A DNA stretch of 64,000 bases from Pseudomonas viridiflava (GTDB lineage: Bacteria > Pseudomonadota > Gammaproteobacteria > Pseudomonadales > Pseudomonadaceae), in assembly GCF_900591205.1 (NCBI RefSeq), contig NZ_UUPU01000078.1, forward strand, positions 1 to 64,000. The letters are read 5' to 3'. A program made the translations under genes and the position numbers. Under the pieces are notes generated by a model, which did no database searches, had not been told where the DNA came from, and saw only the letters and a list, made by a program, of their open reading frames with translations. Positions 56,283 to 64,000 of this stretch are shown here, one piece after another. How positions within the stretch are numbered: position 1 is the first letter of the stretch; every line of letters begins with the position of its first letter.

Positions 56283-56753
56283 TCACTCGCTGGCCTTGAA
56301 GGTCACCAGTTCGCCCTTGCGCCACTTGGCGGCCTTGCCGGTCACGGCTTTGAGGGTTTTGGTCAAGCCTTCCTGCAACTGCTCGTTGGCAGCAAACACC
56401 AGCATCACGCTGTGGCCTTCCTTGAAGACGATGCCCTGGCCCTCGGCCGAAGAAACAAAGGCGTAGTCGCCCAAGCCATAGACCGTCAACTTGATGTCAC
56501 GAAACTTCAACTCAAACTTGCCGCCTTCACGACTGGGTAATACCGCCGCACGGAAGTGATCACCCACTTTCAGCTCAAGGCGTGGTTTGTCATCGACCAC
56601 CATCGCCGCTTGCGTATCGACTTCGGCGATATAGATGCCTTCCGGCGTCTGCTCAGTGATGTAAACAAAACGGGATTGAAACTGTTTGACCAACTTTGCG
56701 CGCAAATCACCCAGCACGAACAACGCGTGCATATCCAGATTACTGACTGCCAA
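56283..56753 (-). CDS. Hypothetical protein
   Basis: The 156-residue soluble protein starts with TTG at 56753 (GGGGGCG 7 nt upstream); an ATG seven codons in is the alternative. It has two regular beta-strand-rich segments (FVYITEQTPEGIYIAEVDTQ; KFELKFRDIKLTVYGLGDYA) and a basic C-terminus. I know similar proteins only from Pseudomonas and none with a function. A terminator-like hairpin lies just upstream of the start on the same strand. Confidence 0.65.
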   Translation of the reverse strand: MAVSNLDMHALFVLGDLRAKLVKQFQSRFVYITEQTPEGIYIAEVDTQAAMVVDDKPRLELKVGDHFRAAVLPSREGGKFELKFRDIKLTVYGLGDYAFVSSAEGQGIVFKEGHSVMLVFAANEQLQEGLTKTLKAVTGKAAKWRKGELVTFKASE

Positions 56754-56775
56754 GGAAACGCCCCCACATCAAAAA

Positions 56776-56801
56776 GAGCGCTGTCCGCCAGAGCGGGCAG
56801 C
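56776..56801 (-). terminator. Intrinsic terminator or attenuator ahead of the 56283-56753 gene
   Basis: Read on the minus strand, GCTGCCCGC pairs with GCGGACAGC (one G-T pair within nine) around a short loop, followed by GCTC and five T. It points at the gene starting at 56753, 20 nt downstream, so a transcript crossing it would be attenuated unless the hairpin is overridden. Confidence 0.6.
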
Positions 56802-56896
56802 ACAAAAAACCGGCCATCACGGCACGAGCACACAACACATTCGCTGAAAAAACTGAAGAAAAACCCGCTGTAGCGCCATAAGACTAGTACAGGCGT

Positions 56897-56970
56897 GCGT
56901 GATTAACCTTGTGCAAGGCAATCACGCATCACAGGAGATCACAGGTTCAACGGCCCGAGAACACGGGCCG
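56897..56970. other. Structured intergenic segment
   Basis: Two strong hairpins follow each other: GCGTGATT (56897-56904) with AATCACGC (56920-56927), enclosing an inner CCTTG/CAAGG pair, and CGGCCCG/CGGGCCG (56951-56970) with a six-base loop. Neither is followed by a T-tract on the + strand. The segment belongs to a 383-bp gap without a protein gene and could be the leader or an sRNA for the small gene at 57137. Confidence 0.45.
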
Positions 56971-57136
56971 ACCAACTTCAGACAATAGCCCTGTTAAAAA
57001 TGCAGTTTTCCGACACCCAACACAATTCATGGAACCGAATGCCGGCTGCCAACAACAATACTAAAACAGCTGCACAGGTCAAAACTAGTCAAAATGCTAC
57101 AGATGGGTCAACCGGTTCGATCGAAAGGAGCAGGCC

Positions 57137-57409
57137 ATGCAACGACCGTACTATGACGCGATGTCTTCGCACACTCGCTCATCAAATCAGAACGAGGCTC
57201 AATACTACCCCCTGCGTGGCTACGAAGGGTACTCGGATTCGGTTCTTTACCAAGTCGTACCTGCCGGCAGAAACTTTTTCCATATCCGGGAAGTGACCAG
57301 CGGCCGAATAAAAGGCTTTCGCAGTAACCATATCCAAGCCTGCGAGCTGGCAAAAAAACTCGAAGCCATCCTGCACCAACCTCATGGTGCGATCGTTTCG
57401 TCACCTTGA
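57137..57409 (+). CDS. Small hypothetical protein
   Basis: The 90-residue soluble protein has an aromatic-rich N-terminal half (EAQYYPLRGYEGYSDSVLYQ) and an amphipathic C-terminal helix (HIQACELAKKLEAILHQ). AAAGGAGCAGGCC gives a strong ribosome site for the ATG at 57137. It starts a run of four short genes. I do not recognise the family beyond Pseudomonas. Confidence 0.68.
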   Translation: MQRPYYDAMSSHTRSSNQNEAQYYPLRGYEGYSDSVLYQVVPAGRNFFHIREVTSGRIKGFRSNHIQACELAKKLEAILHQPHGAIVSSP

Positions 57410-57522
57410 TCACTTTACCGCGCCGCCGACCCGCAACAACTGCCATACTGGCCCGTCCACTGAAGTTTGTCCCCCTCGGGCCAGGTTTCACCAGTGCAGT
57501 TATCTCCAAGGGAAGGCTATAC

Positions 57523-57753
57523 GTGACGGAATTTGATATCGGCGAGTTTTTCATCCATGGCGATGCAAGAGAAGTAGAAGGTGAATTTCAAGCGGTCATT
57601 GTAATGCGGGCCAAGCCACCGCTGACCACCATCACCACACACCAAGTGGAAAAAGATCGCTGGTTCAAGACCGCCGACGCCGCGGCCATCGCGGCGAAAG
57701 ATGCCGCCAAAGCCCTCAAAAGCGCCGTGGATTCAGGCGCGCTGAACTCCTGA
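57523..57753 (+). CDS. Small hypothetical protein
   Basis: I place the start at GTG 57523 (VTEFDIGEFFIHGD...), because AAGGGAAGGC lies 6 nt upstream, giving 76 residues; a TTG at 57406 is open but has no such site. The product is soluble with an alanine-rich helical C-terminus (AAAIAAKDAAKALKSAVDS) and an N-terminal beta segment (FQAVIVMRAKPPLTTITTH). Similar short proteins occur in Pseudomonas. The function is unknown. Confidence 0.65.
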   Translation: MTEFDIGEFFIHGDAREVEGEFQAVIVMRAKPPLTTITTHQVEKDRWFKTADAAAIAAKDAAKALKSAVDSGALNS

Positions 57754-57822
57754 GCAACAAATTCGAACTCTGGCGCCCCCCAAGTCTCCCATGCATAACG
57801 CCCACCCTGCATGGAGAACGAT

Positions 57823-58053
57823 ATGGACGCGCCAATCCCTACCCTTGAAACCCTGTTCGAACAACTGGGCCTGGATTCATCCCCGGGCGCAATCGACGCA
57901 TTTATCGTCGCGCACCCTTTGCCTGAGGACGTGAAACTGATCGACGCGCAGTTCTGGTCACGCCAACAGGCCGATTTTCTCAAGGAACAGCTTCGCGAAG
58001 ACGCCGAATGGGCCATTGCAGTGGATGAGCTGAATCAGCGCCTGCACCAATAA
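57823..58053 (+). CDS. DUF2789 protein
   Basis: The 76-residue protein starts MDAPIPTLETLFEQLGLDSS and has the compact helical layout of DUF2789, small cytoplasmic Pseudomonas proteins. GGAG stands 8 nt before the ATG at 57823. Its stop codon abuts the stop of the convergent gene (58053/58054). No function is known. Confidence 0.8.
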   Translation: MDAPIPTLETLFEQLGLDSSPGAIDAFIVAHPLPEDVKLIDAQFWSRQQADFLKEQLREDAEWAIAVDELNQRLHQ

Positions 58054-58257
58054 TCAATGCAAACTGTCGGGTTGCTCCAGGCGCAACAGCGCCTGCCAGG
58101 CGGCCCTGCACGCCTCAGCCTCATCGCGGCTGGCGAACGCGGTGCCGCGCTGCTCACCGTTGAGCAGCACCACCCAACAGGCTCTCTGGCCTAGCGCACG
58201 CAGGGTTGGGGGGACGCCACTGCCGATCATCACGGCGACATCGACTTTGGTTTGCAT
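58054..58257 (-). CDS. Small hypothetical protein
   Basis: The 67-residue protein (MQTKVDVAVMIGSGVPPTLR, then ACWVVLLNGEQRGTAFASRDE) has GGAG before the ATG at 58257. The pattern of a beta-strand pair then helix resembles short DUF1508/YegP-like domains but I cannot place it firmly. It stands alone on the minus strand, convergent with the DUF2789 gene. Confidence 0.6.
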   Translation of the reverse strand: MQTKVDVAVMIGSGVPPTLRALGQRACWVVLLNGEQRGTAFASRDEAEACRAAWQALLRLEQPDSLH

Positions 58258-58397
58258 GGAGGTTCTCCGTAACTGAGCCCGTAATATGAGCCCGCACTAT
58301 TAGTTAGCTGCCTAACAATGTTGAGCATGCTACGGTTTTCCTCCCGCTGAAAAAAGCTATCGCATGAATAGCTCTCTTGCATAAACCGCAATAATCC

Positions 58398-60080
58398 CTA
58401 GCGCCCGCTCTTCCCTCCCTCAGGTTTGTACCCCAGCCGCAACCCGCCCCAATGCCGGCCCAGAACCATGATCGGCACAGACAGATCATGCATCAGCTCG
58501 CCGGTATCGCGGGTATAGGTTTGCAGCAATACCGCCTGCTGATGGCTGCCACAACGGATGCCGGTGCGGTCTTCGAATTTGCGTTTGGTGCGATTCTGCA
58601 GCGCATCCACCTGGATATCCCCGGTGAGCGCCTGGGAAAACGCCTTGTTATGCGTAGGCACATAGCCTTGGGGCGTGCAGGCGATAGCGAATACCAACCC
58701 TTCATGGCGAGGCAGCAATGCCTCCTGAATCGCCGGCAATACCTGGTCGGTGTAGCCGTCAAACCGGCTGTGGTATTTGCTTGGGCTGGTGTTGGGGATC
58801 AGGGTGTAGCTGCGGTCGAACAGATCATCCAGGCTGATGCGGTTCTGCTGTACGTCGGCCTCGAATTGCCTGGCAATGCGGCTCGCGCCCTCGCGTGCCA
58901 GGTCGTAGATCCGTTGGTGATAGTCATCCAGCCCGACTTCAGCCAGGCGCTCGCTGATGGTTTCGGCCTGCCCTTCCATCTGCACGGCGGCGTCGGCCAG
59001 TTGGCGGGTTTGCTGGTCGCTGACGGCGAGGTCGCTGCGCATTTGCTCCACGGCATGGAACAGGCTGTCGAGCTGGGTGCGGTTGGTGTCGGTGCCCTGG
59101 GCGATTGCACTGACCTGGCCCTCCACATTCGCAGCCAGGCTGGCGATGTTTTCCAGGTGCTCGCCGGCGTGTTCCACCTGCCCGACGCCGGTGTGCAAGT
59201 CCGCCGAGAGCTGACGAATCTGCTCTACCACCTGGGCGGTACGCTGCTGGATATCGGCGACCATCACGCCAACCTCGTCGGTGGCCGTGGCCGTGCGGCC
59301 CGCCAGCCCGCGCACTTCATCCGCCACCACGGCAAACCCGCGCCCGTGCTCACCGGCCCGCGCCGCTTCAATCGCGGCGTTGAGAGCCAGCAGGTTGGTC
59401 TGGCTGGCGATGGACTGGATCACCAGGGTCACCCGCTGGATTTCTTCGCTGCGCTGGCTCAGGGCCTCGATCAGCTCACGGCTGGCATTCGCTCGCTGGC
59501 TGAGCTGGTGCATCTGGATGATCGACTGGGCCAATACTTCACGGCCTTCGGTACTGCGTCGATTGGCCTGGCTGGCCGCCTCCAGGGCTTCGCGGCTGAG
59601 CTGAGAGGTGAGCTTTTCGGTGCCGATCATCACTTCGGCACTGCTGACAATCTGCTTGGCCGCGCCCAATTGCGACTGCAAGCGCGCCGCCAGTTGCTTG
59701 ACCGAGTAGGCCACGCCGGCTGCGGAGAGCGCGTTATGGCTGGTGGTGTAGGACAGGTCGCGAGTCAGCTCGCCAATCGCGTCGATGGCGTCCGGCGCGG
59801 CCGTGCGAGGTGTGCGGTGTGTAAGGCGGGGCAGCCAGATCACCAGCAAGGCCAGCGGCAGGCAGAGGTATAGCGCCAAACCGGCAAACGCCAAGCCCAG
59901 CAGTATCAGCACCAGGGCGATGCTCTGCAGAAGCGGCGTCAGCCAGCTGGGCAACCCGCGCACCACCGTTTGCGGTGGCACCGCTGCGCCCATCAGAGAT
60001 CCGTCTCCAGCCATCTTCGTTACCCCACTGCTTGTCATTATTGTCGCTGCATTAAACGCCACTATCCGGCCATTATCCAT
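58398..60080 (-). CDS. Methyl-accepting chemotaxis protein with C-terminal sensor domain
   Basis: The protein (up to 560 residues) has two membrane helices near the N-terminus (SIALVLILLGLAFAGLALYL), a signalling domain with the CheW/CheA hairpin (SQTNLLALNAAIEAARAGEH) and, unusually, a soluble domain of ~140 residues after it (RFDGYTDQVLPAIQEALLPR; LMHDLSVPIMVLGRHWGGLR). Because no periplasmic ligand domain lies between the helices, sensing is probably cytoplasmic through this tail. Starts at 60080, 60038 and 60014 are all possible; I report the longest. Confidence 0.88.
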   Translation of the reverse strand: MDNGRIVAFNAATIMTSSGVTKMAGDGSLMGAAVPPQTVVRGLPSWLTPLLQSIALVLILLGLAFAGLALYLCLPLALLVIWLPRLTHRTPRTAAPDAIDAIGELTRDLSYTTSHNALSAAGVAYSVKQLAARLQSQLGAAKQIVSSAEVMIGTEKLTSQLSREALEAASQANRRSTEGREVLAQSIIQMHQLSQRANASRELIEALSQRSEEIQRVTLVIQSIASQTNLLALNAAIEAARAGEHGRGFAVVADEVRGLAGRTATATDEVGVMVADIQQRTAQVVEQIRQLSADLHTGVGQVEHAGEHLENIASLAANVEGQVSAIAQGTDTNRTQLDSLFHAVEQMRSDLAVSDQQTRQLADAAVQMEGQAETISERLAEVGLDDYHQRIYDLAREGASRIARQFEADVQQNRISLDDLFDRSYTLIPNTSPSKYHSRFDGYTDQVLPAIQEALLPRHEGLVFAIACTPQGYVPTHNKAFSQALTGDIQVDALQNRTKRKFEDRTGIRCGSHQQAVLLQTYTRDTGELMHDLSVPIMVLGRHWGGLRLGYKPEGGKSGR

Positions 60081-60192
60081 GGGCCTTTAGTGGGGTAGCT
60101 TGCAGTAGATCAATTGACGGGGCGTAACGAGGCTTTCTTGGCGAAAGGCTTTTTTTGGGGAATCACGCCGGCGATCCCCCAACTTCAGCGCA

Positions 60193-60597
60193 TCAGGCTT
60201 GGCGCTGGTGCTTGTCGATCTGCTCGTGGCGCTCTTGCGCTTCGATGCAGTACTTGGTGGTAGGGCTGATCAGCAGGCGCTTGAGGCCAATCGGCTCGCC
60301 GCTGTCATCGCACCAGCCAAAGGAGTCTTCCTTGATGCGTTCCAGTGCCCGCTCAAGCTGCGGCAGCATGCGCTGGTCGCGGTCGATGGCATTGACCAGC
60401 CAGGTACGCTCTTCTTCCACGGAAGCGGCGTCGGCCGGGTCGGCCGGGGTGTCCAGGCTTTCAATGGCGATACGGTTCTGTTCAATGCGCTCGTGGTGTT
60501 CCACTTTCATGTCTTGCAGCAACTGCTCGAAAAAAGCGTGCTGTTCGGCATTCATGTAGTCATCCGCCGGCATGGCCAGCAACTTTTCCTTTGTCAT
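60193..60597 (-). CDS. TraR/DksA-family protein, variant zinc site
   Basis: The 134-residue protein has the coiled coil of DksA proteins (about residues 20-95) and a C-terminal zinc-finger remnant reading C-D-D-S (GWCDDSGEP) and C-I-E-A (YCIEAQERHE), so two of the four cysteines of classical DksA are replaced by Ser and Ala. This matches the zinc-independent DksA2-like group, which can bind RNA polymerase when zinc is scarce. The ATG at 60597 gives the usual length. Confidence 0.85.
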   Translation of the reverse strand: MTKEKLLAMPADDYMNAEQHAFFEQLLQDMKVEHHERIEQNRIAIESLDTPADPADAASVEEERTWLVNAIDRDQRMLPQLERALERIKEDSFGWCDDSGEPIGLKRLLISPTTKYCIEAQERHEQIDKHQRQA

Positions 60598-60902
60598 TGA
60601 TTTCTCTATAAAAAATACGTGCATTAAGGCGAATTAGGGAGCGTTCCGGCAGACCTCTGCAGGTCTCGGAAAGGCGCCGTCCATTTCAAGCGCCACCCGG
60701 CACTCAATTTACGAGGGGCGGCAGTCTAAGGCCGACTTGAGGGCTCAGCAACTGAAAAGACAGGCATTTTTTCCGATATACCCCCAAAAGGCACCAGGAC
60801 GGGCTTGGCGAATGGTTATCGGAGTGCGTTTATAGCAAGAAATTCAAGTTTGTGGAGCCATATAGAAGACAAACGGTTGGATCTGACGAATGCAGGTCTA
60901 AA
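60598..60902. other. Leader region of the DksA-like gene
   Basis: No gene is seen here. A stem AGACCT/AGGTCT (60651-60666) lies 54 nt before the DksA-like start on the minus strand, and GCGCCGTCCATTTCAAGC follows. Nothing else stands out before the REPIN at 60903. Confidence 0.5.
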
Positions 60903-60991
60903 TGTGGGAGGGGCTTGCCCCCGATAGCGGTATGTCAGCCAACAGATTTATCAACTGACCCATCGCCATCGGGGGCAAGCCCCCTCCCACA
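60903..60991. repeat. REPIN (GGGGGCTTGCCCCCGAT type)
   Basis: TGTGGGAGGGGCTTGCCCCC and GGGGGCAAGCCCCCTCCCAC flank a ~45-bp spacer between the DksA-like leader and the sugar permease gene. The left arm has one G fewer than the right. Confidence 0.85.
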
Positions 60992-61017
60992 CTTATCCTC
61001 CGACAACCTGTAGATAC

Positions 61018-62040
61018 TCAGCGTTTCAGTTTGCGCTTGTTACGATATTGGTCGATCACCACCGCCACCACGATGATCAAGCCCTTGATGATGTCCTGGA
61101 TATACGCGTCCACCCCGACAAACGTAAACCCGCTGGCCATCACCCCCAGGATCAGCGCGCCGATCACGGTGCCGGTGATGCGCCCTACCCCGCCCGCCAG
61201 GCTGGTGCCGCCGATCACCGCAGCGGCAATCGCATCCAGCTCATACGACATGCCCATCCCGGCCTGGCCGGTGGCGGCGCGTGCCGAGGCCACCACACCG
61301 GCCAGGCCCGCGAGCAAACCGGCGATGCTGTAGACAATGATCAGGTGGCGCTTGACGTTGATCCCCGAAGTGCGCGCCGCCTGCATGTTGCCGCCAATCG
61401 CGTAGGTGTACTTGCCGTATTTGGTGTAGCGCAGGGCGATATGGAAGATCACTGCCACCACCAGGAAGATAATCACCGGCATCGCGCCATGGCCGATGGC
61501 CGTGTACGAATCCGAGAGCATGCTCACCGGCTGGCCTTCGGTGTAGTAACGCGCCAGGCCACGGGCCGACACCATCATGCCCAGGGTCGCAATAAATGGC
61601 GGGATACCGGTGACGGCGATGATACTGCCGTTGATCGCCCCCGCCAGCAGCCCGACGCCCAAGCCCATGGCCACCGGAATCCACACCGGCAAATCCGTCA
61701 GGCTGGGGAACACGGCCCGGGAAAAATCGGAGGTCTGCGCCAAACTGGCGGCGATCATCGCCGACAGCGCCAGCACCGAGCCCGAAGACAAGTCGATCCC
61801 GGTGGTGATGATCACCTGGGTCACGCCGATGGCCAGCAAGCCGATGATCGACACTTGCAGGATCATCAGCACCAGGCGCTGGGAGTTCATCAGGAAACTC
61901 TGGTCACGCACGATCCAGCCGAACAGCTCAAACACCAGGCCGATGCCGATCAGCACCAGGAAGATGCTCAGCTCGGTCGGCAGTCGCCGCCGGTTTTTGA
62001 CCGGTGCCGTGGCAGGCTTGTTGTCTGTTATTGCGTTCAT
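61018..62040 (-). CDS. Sugar ABC transporter permease (RbsC/XylH family)
   Basis: The 340-residue inner-membrane permease has about ten helices and the BPD_transp_2 signature (TTGIDLSSGSVLALSAMIAA; GGTSLAGGVGRITGTVIGAL). The ATG at 62040 has AAGGTG 8 nt upstream. It is the last gene of a binding protein-ATPase-permease operon on the minus strand. The set resembles ribose and myo-inositol importers of Pseudomonas; which sugar is carried cannot be settled here. Confidence 0.9.
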   Translation of the reverse strand: MNAITDNKPATAPVKNRRRLPTELSIFLVLIGIGLVFELFGWIVRDQSFLMNSQRLVLMILQVSIIGLLAIGVTQVIITTGIDLSSGSVLALSAMIAASLAQTSDFSRAVFPSLTDLPVWIPVAMGLGVGLLAGAINGSIIAVTGIPPFIATLGMMVSARGLARYYTEGQPVSMLSDSYTAIGHGAMPVIIFLVVAVIFHIALRYTKYGKYTYAIGGNMQAARTSGINVKRHLIIVYSIAGLLAGLAGVVASARAATGQAGMGMSYELDAIAAAVIGGTSLAGGVGRITGTVIGALILGVMASGFTFVGVDAYIQDIIKGLIIVVAVVIDQYRNKRKLKR

Positions 62041-62071
62041 AGCCAATCACCTTCTTATTCTGTGCAATTCG

Positions 62072-63625
62072 TCAGTGGACTACGGACATACCCGAGGCCA
62101 ACTGCATGACTTTTTCCTGGGTCGCATCCGCACGGTCCAGGGTGCCCATCAGTTCGCCTTCATGCATCACCATCACCCGGTCGCTCATGCCCAGTACTTC
62201 GGGCAGCTCGGAAGAAATCATGATCACCGCCATGCCTTCGCTGGCGAGGAAGGAAATCAAACGGTAAATCTCGGCCTTGGCGCCAACGTCGATACCGCGG
62301 GTCGGCTCATCCAGGATCAGTAATCGCGGGTTGGTCATCAACCAGCGTGCCAGCAAGGCTTTTTGCTGGTTACCGCCGGACAAGGTGTCGATACACTGCT
62401 CCAGCGACGGGGTTTTCACCCGCAGCTTCTTGCACATGTCTTCGCACAGGACGCGCAGGGCTTTCTGCTGGATGAAGCCGTTGCCCGAATAGTGCGGCAG
62501 CACCGCCATTTCCATGTTTTCCAGCACCGACAGGCACGGGAACAGGCCACTGAGCTTGCGGTCCTCGGTCAGCAGCGCAAAGCCGTGTTCGATGGCCATA
62601 TGCGGGTCGCTGATGCGCAGCGCCTTGCCGTCGAGTTCAATCTGCCCGCCGTCACTTGGGGTGATGCCGAAAATGGTTTCCGCCACGTTGGTGCGGCCCG
62701 AGCCCATCAGCCCGGCGATGCCGAGGATCTCGCCGGCATGCAGGTCGAACGACACGCCTTTGAACACGCCGTCCAGGCGCAAGTCGCGCACTGAAAGCAA
62801 CAGCTCGCCGATGGGCGTCTCGCGCACCGGGAACAACTGGCTCAGCTCACGGCCGACCATCATCGAAATCAGGCTGTCGCTGTTCATGCTGTCGGCGCGT
62901 TGCAGGCCGATGTAGTGGCCGTCACGGAACACCGCCACTTCATCGGCGATGGCAAACACTTCGTTCATTTTATGCGTGATGTAGACGATGCCTTTGCCCT
63001 GGGACTTGAGGTCGGCAATGATCGAAAACAGGTGCGCCACTTCCTTCTCGGTAATGGCTGACGTCGGTTCATCCATGATCAGGATGTCGGAGTCGTAGGA
63101 CACGGCTTTGGCAATTTCGACCATCTGCCGCTCGGCGATGCTCAGGTTGCCCACGTGCTCTTCAGGGTCCAGGTTGATACGCAGCCGCGCCAGCAATTCG
63201 GCGGTGCAGCGGTGCATTTCGCGGTGGTTGACCATGTGCAGGCTGTTGAGCTGCTCGCGGCCGATCCAGATATTTTCGGCGATGCTCATGTGCGGCATCA
63301 GGTTGAGTTCCTGGTGGATCATCGCGATCCCGGCCTTTTGCGCCGCCAGCGGTGTTTCAAACACGATTGGCTTGCCGCGCAGGCGAATTTCCCCGGCGTC
63401 GGGCTGGTAGATGCCGGCGATGATTTTCATCAGCGTGGACTTGCCCGCACCGTTCTCCCCCATCAGCGCCAGCACGGTGCCGGGGCGTACACGCAGTTGC
63501 ACGTCGGCCAGGGCCACGACGCCGGGAAAGCCTTTGCTGATGTTGACGATTTCCAGCAGGTAGGGTTCGTCCAGCGGCAACGGCTGGGAACCGGGGGGCT
63601 GCGAGACAGCGGCGTGAGCGAGCAT
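62072..63625 (-). CDS. Sugar ABC transporter ATP-binding protein, double ATPase (RbsA-like)
   Basis: The 517-residue protein has two ATPase domains. The first carries Walker A GENGAGKST and LSIAERQMVEIAKA with Walker B LIMDEPT. The second has a degenerate Walker A (GIAGLMGSGRTN) and signature LSGGNQQKALLARWL with LLILDEPTRGIDVGAK. This asymmetry is typical of the CUT2 sugar family. I take the ATG at 63625 (GGAG 9 nt upstream) over an upstream ATG at 63640. The permease gene follows after 31 bp. Confidence 0.92.
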   Translation of the reverse strand: MLAHAAVSQPPGSQPLPLDEPYLLEIVNISKGFPGVVALADVQLRVRPGTVLALMGENGAGKSTLMKIIAGIYQPDAGEIRLRGKPIVFETPLAAQKAGIAMIHQELNLMPHMSIAENIWIGREQLNSLHMVNHREMHRCTAELLARLRINLDPEEHVGNLSIAERQMVEIAKAVSYDSDILIMDEPTSAITEKEVAHLFSIIADLKSQGKGIVYITHKMNEVFAIADEVAVFRDGHYIGLQRADSMNSDSLISMMVGRELSQLFPVRETPIGELLLSVRDLRLDGVFKGVSFDLHAGEILGIAGLMGSGRTNVAETIFGITPSDGGQIELDGKALRISDPHMAIEHGFALLTEDRKLSGLFPCLSVLENMEMAVLPHYSGNGFIQQKALRVLCEDMCKKLRVKTPSLEQCIDTLSGGNQQKALLARWLMTNPRLLILDEPTRGIDVGAKAEIYRLISFLASEGMAVIMISSELPEVLGMSDRVMVMHEGELMGTLDRADATQEKVMQLASGMSVVH

Positions 63626-63690
63626 AGGGAGGTACTCCATCGGCAGGGCGGGCACGCCCGCCCTGCCGGCTTATTGTTGTTATGTAAGGG

Positions 63691-64000
63691 CTACTTGAAG
63701 TCTTTGACGTTGTCCGGGGTGATCAACTGGAACGGGATCACCACGTTCTGCTCGAAGGGCTCGTTCTTGGCCATCTTGCGCGCCGTCTCCACCGACTTGT
63801 CCGCCTGGCCCTTGGCATCCTGGAAGGCCGACACGGTCATGTCACCCTTGGTGATCGCGTTCAAGCCATCCGGCGTGCCATCGACACCGGCGATCAATAC
63901 GCCCTTCTTGCCGGCTGATTTAAGGGCCATGGAGGCGCCAATAGCCATCTCGTCATTGTTGGCCAGCACCGCATCAAAATCGCGGCCTTGGGTCAGCCAG
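63691..64000 (-). CDS. Sugar ABC transporter substrate-binding protein, 3' part
   Basis: The window cuts this gene: 103 C-terminal residues are present (FDAVLANNDEMAIGASMALK, then IAGVDGTPDGLNAI and VKDFK at the end), clearly the last third of an RbsB-like periplasmic binding protein with its ANNDEMA and GVDG hinge motifs. It precedes the ATPase gene by 65 bp on the same strand. The signal peptide and sugar-contact residues lie outside the window. Confidence 0.88.
   Translation of the reverse strand, partial: WLTQGRDFDAVLANNDEMAIGASMALKSAGKKGVLIAGVDGTPDGLNAITKGDMTVSAFQDAKGQADKSVETARKMAKNEPFEQNVVIPFQLITPDNVKDFK

Overview
The window is a chromosomal segment of a fluorescent Pseudomonas (P. fluorescens group). 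Three things support this: the gene content and order (cti/metH, a nitrite/sulfite-reductase-type cysI with a DUF934 partner, ldcA, dnaQ-rnhA-methyltransferase opposite gloB-mltD, a five-gene yej-like peptide ABC operon, and DUF1652, DUF2789 and DUF2970 proteins); high GC with C/G wobble codons; and many intergenic REP/REPIN hairpins built on GTGGGAGGGGGCTTGCCCCC or GTGGGAGCGGGCTTGCTCGC. Gene names come from recognising the translated proteins. No database search was run.

Layout. 1-9.3 kb: a structured repeat, fatty-acid cis/trans isomerase, cobalamin methionine synthase, two tiny membrane proteins, and sulfite reductase plus its partner. 9.4-16.5 kb: MerR regulator with a textbook operator facing an OYE-type oxidoreductase, pyruvate oxidase, FMN reductase, an orphan GspG-like pseudopilin, LysR and GNAT genes. 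16.5-23.4 kb: lysine decarboxylase, dnaQ, rnhA, methyltransferase, gloB, mltD. 23.6-31 kb: peptide ABC importer with two tandem binding proteins. 31-38.2 kb: AraC/LysE, alpha/beta hydrolase, PLD-like protein, RNase T2, Gfo/Idh/MocA dehydrogenase, Nudix hydrolase, and a binding protein without a signal peptide. 38.5-41.2 kb: second copy of the repeat, then a tightly coupled ECF sigma, putative anti-sigma and periplasmic sensor operon. 41.4-47.1 kb: diguanylate cyclase, AraC, FAH-family hydrolase, AbrB-type membrane protein, LysR. 47.4-55.1 kb: accessory region with two TonB receptors flanking an Rhs C-terminal toxin remnant and its presumed immunity gene. 55.1-60.6 kb: glycine-betaine-type binding protein, a run of small Pseudomonas-specific genes, a chemoreceptor and a DksA-like protein. 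61-64 kb: sugar ABC importer, cut by the window end.

The most unusual signals are linked. (i) Two copies of a ~260-bp repeat (6-266 and 38466-38726) fold into a near-perfect three-way junction plus further hairpins, one with a compensatory base-pair change. (ii) Both copies end 15-17 nt before the stop codon of a minus-strand gene. (iii) The 3' ends of those genes, and of a third gene at 51927, are strongly depleted of G on the + strand, with a gradient that fades into the gene. A separate candidate is a hairpin at 6467-6490 that buries the Shine-Dalgarno of the DUF2970 gene, resembling a translational switch.
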